A DNA stretch of 64,000 nucleotides from Pseudomonas putida (GTDB lineage Bacteria > Pseudomonadota > Gammaproteobacteria > Pseudomonadales > Pseudomonadaceae). Position numbers and translations under genes: made by a program. This document shows positions 1 to 11,399 of this stretch, in pieces (the stretch's first letter is position 1; each line of letters begins with the position of its first letter). Below the pieces are notes generated by a model, which was given only the letters and a program-made list of their open reading frames with translations, ran no database searches and was not told the origin of the DNA. The stretch covers positions 5,536,001 through 5,600,000 of the forward strand of contig CP163498.1 of NCBI GenBank assembly GCA_041071465.1, given 5' to 3'.

Positions 1-292
1 TGACGGTTACCCAGGTGGTAGGCGGCGCGGGCCAGCAAGTGCGGGTCGGCGCAGCGCACCGTGGACACTGCCTCGGGCGCCGCCAACACGCGGATCAGGT
101 GGGTGCCATCGGCATCGGCCAGCAGTTCACCGCCGCGCAACAGGTGGCCGCGTTCGAGCATCAAGCCGGCCTCGCGGCCATCGTCCAGGGTTAACCGCAA
201 ACGACTCTTGATGCGACTGTCCACATCGAGGGTGACGGTGCCACTCACAGCAAGCGTGCCGGGTCGCTGATACGGCGGGTCAAGACAATCAT
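1..292 (-). pseudogene. ureE: Urease accessory protein UreE, partial and frameshifted
   Basis: Nickel-delivery metallochaperone of urease, last gene of the operon in view; it runs off the left edge. A start codon at 292 is preceded by GGAG and begins MIVLTRRISDP. The frame then stops after 15 codons. From about 260 a second frame reads GTLAVSGTVTLDVDSR and continues open to base 1, with the UreE N-terminal sequence (TLDDGREAGLMLERG, AYHLGNR). Adding one G to the GG at 261-262 (CCCGG to CCCGGG on the coding strand) joins the two frames exactly. Either a real loss or a base-calling error; the pattern recurs across the window. The His-rich tail lies outside the window. Confidence 0.85.
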
Positions 293-302
293 CGGTGCTC
301 CT

Positions 303-2002
<1,700 letters not shown>

Positions 2003-2006
<4 letters not shown>

Positions 2007-2320
2007 GCCCTGCCCTCCAGCGCGCCCATCACCTTGCCCTGAAAGCCGTACACCTCACGTTTTCCGGCATAGGCCACCAGTTGCACGGTGCGTGCCTGGC
2101 CCGGCTCGAAGCGCACGGCCGTGCCGGCCGGTATATCCAGGCGAAAGCCCAAGGTTGGCGCACGGTCGAACACCAGCGCCTCGTTGACTTCAAAGAAGTG
2201 GTAGTGCGAGCCGACCTGCACCGGTCGGTCACCATGGTTGGCCACCGTTGTAGTGACCGTTTCACGGCCACTGTTCAACTCGATGTCGCCTGCGGCGACC
2301 TGGACTTCACCTGGGATCAT
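2003..2320 (-). CDS. ureB: Urease beta subunit
   Basis: Small structural subunit of urease, 105 aa from the start MIPGEVQV. The open frame extends 12 codons further upstream, but this ATG has a good ribosome site (GAGGG) and matches the family N-terminus. Typical features are the [11 protein letters not shown] segment and the C-terminal YGFQGKVMG. The longer frame would overlap ureA. It overlaps ureC by four bases. No acetyltransferase gene lies between ureA and ureB, unlike the arrangement I recall for P. aeruginosa. Confidence 0.95.
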
Positions 2321-2339
2321 GCTGCCCTCATTGGTAGTT

Positions 2340-2642
2340 TCAGACGATGGGGTCATGTACGGTCACCAGCTTGGTGCCATCCGGGAAGGTCGCTTCGACC
2401 TGCACGTCGTGGAGCATTTCGGCGATACCGGGCATCACCTGCTCACGGGTCAGCACCTCGCGCCCCAGGCTCATCAGCTCGGCGACCGTCCGGCCATCGC
2501 GGGCACCTTCGAGCACAGCGGCACTGATCAGCGCCACCGCTTCCGGGTAGTTGAGCTTCAGGCCACGGGCCAGGCGACGCTCGGCCAGCAGCGCGGCAGT
2601 GAACAGCAGCAGTTTGTCTTTCTCTCTCGGGGTAAGCTCCAT
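2340..2642 (-). CDS. ureA: Urease gamma subunit
   Basis: Smallest urease subunit, 100 aa, the family length. It begins [23 protein letters not shown] and carries the family segment [11 protein letters not shown] and the end [12 protein letters not shown]. It sits between ureD and ureB with very short gaps, so the four genes form one transcription unit. With UreB and UreC it forms the urease trimer. Confidence 0.96.
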   Translation of the reverse strand: MELTPREKDKLLLFTAALLAERRLARGLKLNYPEAVALISAAVLEGARDGRTVAELMSLGREVLTREQVMPGIAEMLHDVQVEATFPDGTKLVTVHDPIV

Positions 2643-2651
2643 GGGGCTCTC

Positions 2652-3485
2652 TCAGGTGGCCCAGATACGCGGTGGGCAGGATGGCAGGCCGAGGATGGCC
2701 GGGCGCAGTACATGCCACAGGCGTTGCAGGGTGCGTTGCAGGTGTTGGTTGTCGTGGTCGAGCAGGCGGATCACCAGCAGCGACCCGAGCAGGGTCGCGC
2801 CAGCCGGGTTGCCCAGTTCGTCGAGCAATGAGCGGACCTGCTCCAGCACGGCCTGATCGGCCGGTGCGGCACAGAAGGTGGCAAGCAGCGGATGCCCGCC
2901 AAGCTTGTCCAGATGCCCGCCGGCGATACGCAGGCGCTCATGCAGGCCAACCTCGTCGGGCAGTTCGATGTGCAACAGGCTGTACAGGGTGCCGTGGTCG
3001 AAACGCTCGTGCATGACCGGGCGGCCCAGGCACAGGGTTTCCCAGGCCAGCAGGCGGGCGCCCGGCTCAAGGCTGAAACGGCTGGCAAGGCTGGCGCGGG
3101 CGCCCGAGAAGAAGATGCTGTCCTGCGGCAACCACTCCAGGGTGCTGCCAGCGGCCAGGTGAAAGCGTTGGGTCAGCCGCGCGGTCGGGCCGATGCTGCG
3201 GTAGAACTTGCTGGCGCCGGGCATGGTCAGCAGCGCGTGGCTGCCCGGCTCCAGGTGAATGTTCAGCTCCAGGCGGTCGCCGGCGACGATGCCTCCCGGT
3301 GGGTGCAATACATAGACATGGCACGGCGAACCTTCGGGATAGAAAGGCCGCTGCACCAAAAGAGGTCCGAAATGTTTCCACGCACCAAGGCGGGTCACGT
3401 CGCCACGCTGGACAAAGCGCAGTTGCAAGTGAGCGCTCCAGCCCGCATCGCCTTGTTGTTGTTCGATCTGCTCCGCGAGCGACAT
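2652..3485 (-). CDS. ureD: Urease accessory protein UreD
   Basis: Scaffold protein that binds apo-urease and helps UreF, UreG and UreE insert nickel. The 277 aa protein shows the family motifs LHPPGGIVAGDRLELN, SHALLTMPGASKFYRS and LPQDSIFFSGA. It is the first gene of the operon, nine bases before ureA. ureF and ureG are not in the window and should lie left of base 1. Confidence 0.95.
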   Translation of the reverse strand: MSLAEQIEQQQGDAGWSAHLQLRFVQRGDVTRLGAWKHFGPLLVQRPFYPEGSPCHVYVLHPPGGIVAGDRLELNIHLEPGSHALLTMPGASKFYRSIGPTARLTQRFHLAAGSTLEWLPQDSIFFSGARASLASRFSLEPGARLLAWETLCLGRPVMHERFDHGTLYSLLHIELPDEVGLHERLRIAGGHLDKLGGHPLLATFCAAPADQAVLEQVRSLLDELGNPAGATLLGSLLVIRLLDHDNQHLQRTLQRLWHVLRPAILGLPSCPPRIWAT

Positions 3486-3593
3486 CCTGCGGCCCCTGAA
3501 ATACGTGGCCTGCTGGCCGTTTAGAGGGTACGGCGCGGGCGGCTGCTAGCGCGCACGGCCTGACCACTCGATCAAATTCGCAGGCTGGATATA

Positions 3594-3608
3594 GCAGGTT
3601 GCGGGCCA
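3594..3608 (-). promoter_or_regulatory. Possible sigma-54 (-24/-12) promoter of the urease operon
   Basis: On the minus strand, about 110 bases upstream of ureD, the sequence TTGGCCCGCAACCTGC has GG and GC at the 12-base spacing of a -24/-12 element (consensus TGGCAC-N5-TTGC, two mismatches). Urease operons of pseudomonads are often under nitrogen control with NtrC and sigma-54, which makes the match plausible, but it is weak and no NtrC site was identified. Confidence 0.3.
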
Positions 3609-3758
3609 ACTTCGCAGGTGAACGATGATGAAACTTTTGCCGCGACCGCTCTGGCATCGGGCATACAGGAGATGGCGCACAAAGCGGGGGCGCGCTTGGG
3701 CCCTGTTTCGGTGCTATACGTGCAGATGGGGCTGCTCTGCAGCCCAAACAATCAAAGC

Positions 3759-4672
3759 TCAGTAGTCGAAGCGGTCCACCGCACGCCGGCGCTCGTTGTC
3801 ATCACGCCGGTCATAGATGGCCGTGGTCTGGATATTGGCATGGTGCGCCAGCTTCTGCGCGATCGACAGGTCGTGCTCTTCGATCACACGGGTAATGAAC
3901 GCCCGGCGGAAGTCGTGCGGCATGATCTTCACCCCCACCTGCGCGCCGCGCTGGCGGGCGATGTAGTAGATCGCATGCTTGGTGATTCGCGCTCGGGTGA
4001 TGTGGCTGCCACGACGGATGCGGTTGAACAGGAACGGGTCATCTTCCGCCCGGCAGGCAGGTCCTGGCGGCGCAGGTCAAGCCAGGCTTGCAACTTCTCG
4101 AACGCCCACGGCGGTGCGTACTTGACCAACTGGTGGTTGCCCTTGCCCACCACCTGCAAGCTGCGCGCTTGGAAGTCGACCTGGTCGAGGTCGATGTCGA
4201 CCGACTCCGACTTGCGCATGCCTGTGCCGTACAGCAAGGCAATGATCGCCGCGTCACGCACCCCCTGTGGCCTGGGGTCGGCCGCGCACACGTCCATCAA
4301 CTCGCGAATCAGGCTGCGCCGCAGGTTGCGCCCTGGCGGCAGGCGGGTGCCCGTGGCCGGTTTGACCTCGCGAATGCGCAACAGCAGCTCATGGTCGATC
4401 AGGCCTTGGCGCCAGGCCTCGTTCATCACCCCGCGAATCGCGTTGACATACAGCGATGAGCTGTTGGGCGCGTAACCGTCGGCCCGCAGCGCCGCCACCA
4501 GCGCGATCACATGGCCGGGCTCGAGCCGATGCCAGGGCACATCGACGATGTTGCAGTCGACAAAGCCGAGCCGATCGGCGGCGTCCTGAAGGATGTAGCG
4601 CATGGTTTGCTGGCTGGATGGGGCCAGGCGGGCCATGTACTGCAGCAGCGGATTTTTCGAGAGGTCGGACAA
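3759..4672 (-). pseudogene. Tyrosine recombinase/site-specific integrase, frameshifted
   Basis: XerC/phage-integrase family protein of about 304 aa when restored. The N-terminal core-binding domain and the first catalytic arginine (GTGMRKSE) lie in one frame, which ends at 3929. The C-terminal part with PHDFRRAF (His-x-x-Arg), the third-position HHAN and the nucleophile tyrosine (AIYDRRDD) lies in the next frame, ending at 3759. Adding one base to the CCC at 4049-4051 joins them. All catalytic residues survive on the two sides. The start is uncertain: TTG at 4672 or ATG at 4636; the frame is open to 4834. No flanking att repeats were identified. Confidence 0.75.
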
Positions 4673-4886
4673 AGCGTGAATCCTGTAGCGAAGCGTCAGC
4701 CGGGAGCAAACCGGCAAACCCTGAAGCAAGTCAAAACGACATACATGCAAGTCCCAATGACCGCGAAACGCGCATGTCATTCGGACCCTGAGCAGTGCCA
4801 TCACCTTGATATTCAAGGGCTTTGCAACTGGCACGGATCGTGATCTTACCCCAACTGAAGCCTACTGAACGAACCAAGGACCGCCC

Positions 4887-6068
4887 ATGCTCGTGCAACC
4901 GATCGCTTCACGCCCACGCCAGGCCGTCTGGGGCCTAGGTTTTCGCCCGTTCTTCCTGGGGGGCAGTTTATTTGCGTTGGTCGCCTTGTTGTTGTGGGTC
5001 GGTGTACTGACCGGGGCGCTGGCCCCTGCCCCGCCGGGCGGCATGCTCGCCTGGCACCGCCACGAAATGCTTTACGGCTTCGCCGCTGCCATTATCGCGG
5101 GTTTCCTGCTGACCGCCGTGCAGAACTGGAGTGGCATCCCTGGCTTGAGCGGGCGGGCGCTGCAGGGTGTGTTCCTGCTTTGGCTGCTGGGCCGGGCAAG
5201 TTGGTTCCTGCCGTTACCGGGTGGCTTGCTGGTGCTGATCGAAGGCAGCTTCCTTCCGCTGGTGGCGCTTAGCCTGGCGCGACCGATCGTGCAACGGCGC
5301 CTGCGCAACAATTACCCGATCGTCGGCCTGGTAATGTTGATCGCCGCCTGCCAGTGGCTAACCTTGGCCGGCTGGCTGCGCCAGGACGAACTGTGGCAAC
5401 GCCGGGGCGTGTTTGCCGGGTTGTGGCTGGTGGCGGCGATGATGACCGTGCTCGGCGGCCGGGTCATTCCGTTCTTTACCCGCCGAGGCCTGGGCAACAT
5501 GAGCGCGGCCCCTGCCCGCCCATGGCTGGACCGGGCCTGCTTGTTGTTCAGCGTGGCCGTACCTTTGGCGTTTGTCAGTGGCCTTGCCGATACACCGCGT
5601 GCCAGCCTGGCGGTGCTGTTCTTTGCACTGTTCACGCTGCACTCGGCCCGCCTGGTGCTGTGGCACGACCGTGGCCTGTGGCACGTACCGCTGCTGTGGT
5701 CGCTGCACCTGGCCTACGCCTGGATCGCCCTCGCCTGCCTGGGCATGGCACTGTGGCACGCCGGGGTGGCACTGAACCCTAGCCTGGTGACCCATGCCCT
5801 GACGGTCGGGGCCATGACCGGGCTGATCCTGGCCATGATGGCGCGGGTCAGCCTGGGCCACACCGGCAGGCCATTGCAGGTGCCAACCAGCATGGTTTGG
5901 GCTTTTGCCCTGATGCAACTGGCGACCTTGGCGCGGGTGGTTCTGCCGCTGTTCTCATCGCTGGGGGTTAGCCTTTCGGCACTGTGCTGGTGCCTGGCAC
6001 TGCTGCTATTCCTGCGCCATTATCTCCCCATCCTGTTGCAGCCGAGGACAGACGGCATGCCGGGCTAA
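4887..6068 (+). CDS. nnrS: NnrS family heme/copper-type membrane protein
   Basis: Inner-membrane protein of 393 aa with about a dozen hydrophobic segments. It shows the family signature near the N-terminus (WGLGFRPFFLGGSLFA), then WHRHEMLYGFAAAIIAGFLLT and GGRVIPFFTRRGL. NnrS proteins bind heme and copper and are linked to nitric-oxide stress relief in proteobacteria. No denitrification genes lie next to it here, so its role in this strain is inferred only from the family. It is transcribed alone, divergent from the integrase. Confidence 0.88.
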   Translation: MLVQPIASRPRQAVWGLGFRPFFLGGSLFALVALLLWVGVLTGALAPAPPGGMLAWHRHEMLYGFAAAIIAGFLLTAVQNWSGIPGLSGRALQGVFLLWLLGRASWFLPLPGGLLVLIEGSFLPLVALSLARPIVQRRLRNNYPIVGLVMLIAACQWLTLAGWLRQDELWQRRGVFAGLWLVAAMMTVLGGRVIPFFTRRGLGNMSAAPARPWLDRACLLFSVAVPLAFVSGLADTPRASLAVLFFALFTLHSARLVLWHDRGLWHVPLLWSLHLAYAWIALACLGMALWHAGVALNPSLVTHALTVGAMTGLILAMMARVSLGHTGRPLQVPTSMVWAFALMQLATLARVVLPLFSSLGVSLSALCWCLALLLFLRHYLPILLQPRTDGMPG

Positions 6069-6099
6069 CGGGCTCGCCGAAATGGGCCAGTCGTTAACG

Positions 6100-7137
6100 T
6101 CAATCGCTTGTAGCCGCGTAGATGAATTCACCTACCTTCTCACCAAGCACTTCCCTCTCGAGGCCGCCAACAGCCCCTTCAGCTCCGACCCGTAGAATCC
6201 CACACACTGGAACGCTGATGCCGCCAGCCCCAACCGCAAAAGCCGCGCATAACGTACCGGCGGCCAATCCAGCGCCAGTGGAAACGAGCGCACTTAACCC
6301 AAGGCTTCCGGCAAAACTAACTGCCTCTGTCATTCGGATCTTTCTGCACACCTGCGTCTCACCGGCCCGGCAAACCTTCTGAATGTTCATGCAAGACGAA
6401 GTACCTCCGAGCCCAATTGCAGCATGCCCACCCTCTTTAAGGTACTTACCGAGCCGCGCCACCTTATCCAAATGCGTCGCATACCCCGCAATCTGCCCCG
6501 GGCCTCCCGCTTTCGACCAATGGTGCACCAGGCACTTGGTCGAAATATTCAAACGATTCTTCAGCCGTTCATAGCGCCCCAGATTCACCTGCTTGTTAAG
6601 GAATGCCGCCTTCAGCTGATCATCCAACTGCTGTAGTAACTGCCGGCGTTCGGCAAAGAAAGCCGGGCTGTAGTTGATGTGCAATTGCTCGATACGCATC
6701 AATGTATGAATGACCCGCTCCAAGCCTTGATCCAGCTTGTCCCTCCCCACGCCCATGGACAGGCTGGCGTTGCCGAGCAAACCGGCGATATCGGCCTGGT
6801 GCTGCATCATGAAGTCCGCTTCAGCGAAATCGAGCACCTTCAGCGCGTACCGCGCGTGCTGTGCAGCTGCCATCAGTTCTCGCTCCTCGCGCCCCCAGGC
6901 ATGTTCGTTGTCAGGGTCACCCATGACGAAGATTTCACCTGCCTTGAACCCTTGCTCGAACGTCGGGTTGAGCCGCTGTAACAGGGAAATCGGCAACGTG
7001 GCAGCGTGCTCGGCCAGTTGCAGCAGCACCTGGGGGAACGACATGCGTCGAGGAACCACGTAAAAGCCAGGCTCCAGCGTACCAGGCAATGCGTCGACTG
7101 CCTGACCTTGTCCTTCCAGATTGGCTCGCATAAACAA
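6100..7137 (-). CDS. Unrecognised protein with glycine-rich hydrophobic C-terminal segment
   Basis: A 345 aa protein I cannot assign. Residues 1-70 are soluble and include a short LPGTLEPGFYVVPRR segment. The middle (about 75-230) is helical and charged. Residues 255-330 form an alanine/glycine-rich hydrophobic stretch (LVSTGAGLAAGTL, GAGGISVPVCGI) that could insert into a membrane. It has four clustered cysteines (SSCMNIQKVC, TQVCRK). No signal peptide is visible. The layout, soluble head plus glycine-zipper tail, recalls contact-dependent pore-forming effectors, but no secretion gene or immunity partner is adjacent, so this remains speculation. It stands alone, convergent with nnrS. Confidence 0.7.
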   Translation of the reverse strand: MFMRANLEGQGQAVDALPGTLEPGFYVVPRRMSFPQVLLQLAEHAATLPISLLQRLNPTFEQGFKAGEIFVMGDPDNEHAWGREERELMAAAQHARYALKVLDFAEADFMMQHQADIAGLLGNASLSMGVGRDKLDQGLERVIHTLMRIEQLHINYSPAFFAERRQLLQQLDDQLKAAFLNKQVNLGRYERLKNRLNISTKCLVHHWSKAGGPGQIAGYATHLDKVARLGKYLKEGGHAAIGLGGTSSCMNIQKVCRAGETQVCRKIRMTEAVSFAGSLGLSALVSTGAGLAAGTLCAAFAVGAGGISVPVCGILRVGAEGAVGGLEREVLGEKVGEFIYAATSD

Positions 7138-7265
7138 ACTCCCTGTGCATGGTCCAGGTTGGAAAACCTAACATCAGCAAGGGAGTTGTAATCGTCACCC
7201 GTTGAAATTCAGATACGTCCTACAAGTCAGTCGGATTGCGAGTGATCGCCCAAGGCAAGAAACCG

Positions 7266-9526
7266 CTAGACGATAGCCGCCGGCCACCACCCAGGGAACA
7301 TTTGCTGAACCCTGGGCTCAGCGAAACGTTCGTCAATAAGCACCAACACCCCGCGGTCCTGGTCGCCACGGATAACCCGGCCAGCCGCCTGGATCACCTT
7401 GCGCACGCCCGGGTAGAGATAGGCATAGTCGAACCCCGCGCCAAACTGCCGCCCAAGGCGCTGCTTGAACTGTTCGTTGACCGGGTTGACCTGGGCAACC
7501 CCAAGGTGGCGACAAACGCGCCGATCAACCGCGTGCCTGGCAAGTCCACCCCTTCGCCGAAAGCACCGCCCAATACGGCGAAGCCCACACCTCGGCCATC
7601 GGCGACAAAGCGATCGAGGAATGCCTGGCGGGCCGCCTCGTCCATGCCCGGTTCCTGAGCCCACAGTGGAATCTGGCCATGCTGCTCGGCCAACAGCCGG
7701 GCCACCTGTTGCAGGTACTCGAAACTGCTGAAGAACGCCAGGTAGTTGCCCGGCATGCGCTCATACTGTCGGGCAATCAGCTCGACGATAGGTGCCAGGG
7801 AGGCTTGGCGCTGCTGGTAGCGGGTGGACACCTGGCTGGCAATGCGTACTTCCAGCTGTTCGGCGCGAAACGGCGCGGACACTTCGAGCCAGGCGGTGTC
7901 AGCGGGCATCCCTAGCAGGTCGCTGTAGAAGTGCCGTGGGCTCAACGTGGCGGAAAACAGCGTCACACTGCGCGCCGCCTGCATACGTGGGGCCAGCAGG
8001 CGCGCCGGGGTGACGTTGCGCAGGCACAGTGTGGCCAGCCGCCGTTTGCGCGTGCCCTGGCGCTGGCTGATGTCGAACAGGAAGTGCTCATCGAACAGTT
8101 CGGCAACCCGGCTGAACTGCAAGGCCTGATAGAAGAACTGCAATACCTGCGGGTCCACGTGTGCCGGCGCTTGGTTCATTTGCTCCTGAATCAGCCCGAT
8201 GCACTGCTGCAAAGCACGCAACAGCCCGTCGGGCAGCGACTCGCTGGCGTGGTACGGCGCACGCTGCTCTTTATACAGCGCGTTCCAGTACCGGTTTAGG
8301 CGGTCCAGCGCACTGACCAGCCCGGGCGGTTTGCTCTGGCGCAAGGCCAGCAGTTGCCCTTGGTCAAGGCTGGCGCTGTACATGCCGCGCCCACGCTCGA
8401 CCAGGTTGTGCGCTTCGTCCACCAGCACCGCTACGCGCCACTGGTTGAGCTGGGTCAGCCCAAACAGCAAGGCATGCGCGTCGAAGTAGTAGTTGTAGTC
8501 GGCAACCAGCACGTCGGCCCAGCGCGCCATCTCCTGGCCCAGGTAGTACGGGCATACCTGGTGTGCCAACGCCACTTCGCGCAGGTTGGCGCGGTCGAGC
8601 AACGGCTGTGCGGCCGCAGCCTCGCGTGCTGCCGCCAAACGGTCGTAGAAACCCGCAGCCAATGGGCAGGATTCGCCATGGCAAGCCTTGTCCGGGTACT
8701 CACAGGCTTTGTCGCGGGCGATCAACTCCAGTGTGCGCAAGGCAGGTTGCGGCGTGGCATCGGTGATCTGACGGATGGCGTCCAGGGCCAACGCCCGGCC
8801 TGGGGTCTTGGCGGTGAGGAAGAACAGTTTGTCCAGCTGTTGCGGCACCATTGCCTTCAGTAGCGGGAACAAGGTGCCTAGGGTCTTGCCAATGCCAGTG
8901 CTGGCCTGGGCCATCAGGCAACGGCCGGTGCTCACCGCCTTGTACAACGTTTCGGCCAGCTGCCGTTGGCCCTGGCGGAATTGTGGATAGGGGAAGCTCA
9001 GTGCCTGCAGGCCTTGATCACGATCACCTAGGCGTCGATGCTGATAGTGGGCCCAGCCGAGAAAGCGCTGGCATTGGATTTCGAAGAACTCCCGCAACTC
9101 GGCAGCCGTGTAGTGCTCGCTGAACAACGTTTGGCCATCGCTGTCCACGTCCAGGTACACCAGCGCCACCTCGATGCTCGGCAGTTGGCGTGCCTGGCAC
9201 ATCAGCCAGCCATAGACCTTGGCCTGTGCCCAGTGCAACTGGCGGTGATTGGCCGGCTGACGCGCCAGGTCGCCTCGGTGCGTCTTGATCTCTTCCAGGC
9301 GATTGCTGCCAGGGTCATAACCGTCTGCGCGGCCCCGCACCTTGAGGGTTTCGAATTGGCCTTCGAGGGTGATTTCGGACTCGTAGCCCGCAGCTCGCCG
9401 GGCCACTACCCGCTGATGCCCTTCAATGCCTTCCTGGGCGGTGGGCGACGGCGTGAAACGCAGGTCCAGGTCACCGACCTTGGCGCTGAACTCGCACAAG
9501 GCACGCACTGCCACGCTGTAGCTCAA
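7266..9526 (-). pseudogene. Rad3/XPD-like Fe-S helicase with PD-(D/E)XK nuclease domain, frameshifted
   Basis: Predicted 5'-3' DNA helicase of the DinG/XPD group, about 753 aa when restored. Domains in order: N-terminal RecB-like nuclease motif (GRADGYD, then EEIKTHRGD), Walker A (STGIGKTLG), Fe-S cysteines (KACEYPDKACHGESCPL and VCPYYLG), DEAH box (VDEAHNLVERG), and motif VI (QAAGRVIRGDQDRG). The main frame ends at 7394; the last 75 residues including motif VI are in another frame ending at 7266. Adding one base at the GGG 7493-7495 restores LPQVNPVNEQF. The TTG at 9526 overlaps the nuclease stop codon (TTGA), suggesting coupling; an ATG at 9553 is the alternative. Confidence 0.85.
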
Positions 9527-11171
9527 GGCGTTTCGCTCCAGCGCACATGGCACACCGCGACGGGCAGGCCGTGTTGCCTGCAGAACTCCAGCCAGCGCAG
9601 TTGGTTGTCCTGCAGACGGTCACCGGGCCCCTTGACCTCGACCATGCGATAAAGGCCCTGCTCGGGCCAGAACTGGATCAGGTCCGGCATGCCGGCGCGG
9701 TTGCTGCGAATGTCCTGCAGCAGGCGCAGAAAGCACTGCTTCAGTTGGGCGGCCGGCAGGCAAGCCAAAGCCTGTTGCAGCAGGTCTTCGCTGAGCATGG
9801 ACCAGAACACGAACGGCGACTGCAGGCCCTGCTTGCCCTTGTAGCAGTCGAGAATCGCCTGGTGATGGCTGCCGTCATCGAGCCGCCCGAGGCAGCGCTG
9901 GAACAGTGCACTGCGCCGTTGCTGGAAGTCGCTGTCGTGCAGGTCCTGTGGCGCAGCCTGGAACGGGTTGAAGAATGCGCCGGGCACCGGGGCGAAGATG
10001 GCCTCCCAGCACAACAGGCCAAACAGGCTGTTGAACAACGTGTTCTCCACATAATGTGCCTGCCCCCCTCTAGCGCCAGGTGTTGACGCACGGCTTCTTC
10101 CACGCCCAGTGCCGCGTGCTCGCGGGGCAGTTCAAGTTCGATCAGCTCCAGCGGCGCGACACGCTGGCGCCGCTGTGGCGGGCCGCCAAGCTTGCGGGCC
10201 AGGCGTGGCAGCATCCGTTCCAGGGCCTGCACTTCCAGCGCATTGGCCGGTGCCGCAGCCAGCTGTAGCGCCAGTGCATGGGCCTGGGGCCACTGTTCGC
10301 TGCGCTCCAGCACCCGCACCTGGCGAATGCGTGCCTGGGCATGGTCGCACTGCGCGTACACGGCCATGGCCAGATCCCAGTCACCCTGGCGCTCGCATTG
10401 TTGGCCCAAGGCGAATTGCAGCCGCGCATGGCGCCGGGCCAGCCAAGGGTTTTCACTGTGCAGCCCTTGCAGGGTCGCGAGGATCGACACTGGGTCGCCA
10501 CCCTGCTCCAGGCGCTCGGCGCACTGGTGCAACGCCATGGCCAGGTCGAGCTCGTCACGCCGTTGCAAGGCTCGGGAATCGCTGCTGAACGGCACCTGCT
10601 CGTAGCGCAGCAGGCCAAGGTCGGCGAGGACGAAGTCTGACCAGTCCTGGTACAGGTTGCCGAAGAACAACAAACGCACCCGGTCGCACAGAGGCTGCAA
10701 GCACCACTGAAGGATGCGCACCTCGCTGTCGGGAAACCATTCGGCCAAAGGCCGGGCCGCCAGCTCCAGTGGCTTCAGCTGTGCCAACAGCTCATGCTTG
10801 GCGGCACGCGGGCGGCTCAGTTGTCGGGCGAAACAACGGGCCAGTTCGTCCTTGCGTAGCAAGGCGAACAGCTGCTCCAGTTCCAGTTGTTCGGGCTCCC
10901 GCACCCAGCCCAGGGCCTGCAATGGCTGCAGCGCCAGCGCAGTGTCGCCGATTTCGACGTAGTCGAGCCGGTCGCTGCGAAACAACTCGCCTTTGCGCAT
11001 GACCATACGCACCATCAAGGCTTGGGCTGGTGCTTGCAGTTGGCTGAATGCGCGGATGAAAGCCAGTTCCTGGTCATCGAGCAGGTCTTGGTAGCGCTGT
11101 TCGACCCACAGCACAACCTGGCGGAAGTTGAACAGGTAGTAGAACGGGTCGTCGACGGAATGGGCGATCAC
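9523..11171 (-). pseudogene. FAN1-like VRR-NUC structure-specific nuclease, frameshifted
   Basis: Bacterial homologue of FAN1, the nuclease of interstrand-crosslink repair, about 549 aa when restored. The N-terminal part (from 11171) is helical and TPR-like. The VRR-NUC catalytic core near the C-terminus reads GMPDLIQFW, then MVEVKGPGDRLQDNQ, with the D and E-x-K residues intact. The frame breaks at the six C of 10063-10068; one added base joins LALEGG to AHYVENTLFNSLFGL. The two frames seen are 9741-11171 and one ending at 9523. It precedes and overlaps the Rad3-like helicase gene, so the pair probably acts together on branched or crosslinked DNA. Confidence 0.85.
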
Positions 11172-11263
11172 GGATTAAGGTCAGTTTGCGGTAACAGGCA
11201 CTGGTTATACATACAGACAAGCATGCCTGACAAGCGCCGTGGGTCAGTTCGATGGTGCTTTGT

Positions 11264-11377
11264 GTAGGAGCGGCCTTGTGTCGCGATGGGCTGCGCAGCA
11301 GCCCCCGGATATCGAGAACAACGCCAATATCACTGGGGCCGCTTGGCGGCCCTTTCGCGACACAAGGCCGCTCCTAC
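11264..11377. repeat. REP-type inverted repeat
   Basis: A perfect 23-base inverted repeat: GTAGGAGCGGCCTTGTGTCG... at 11264-11286 and its complement at 11355-11377, 68 bases apart. The core matches extragenic palindromes common in P. putida-group genomes. It lies between the MFS gene end (11400) and the start of the nuclease gene (11171), and may act as a transcription barrier. A degenerate relative occurs at 21595-21685. Confidence 0.8.
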
Positions 11378-11399
11378 AGGGGTTGCGTGACGTATCAAA

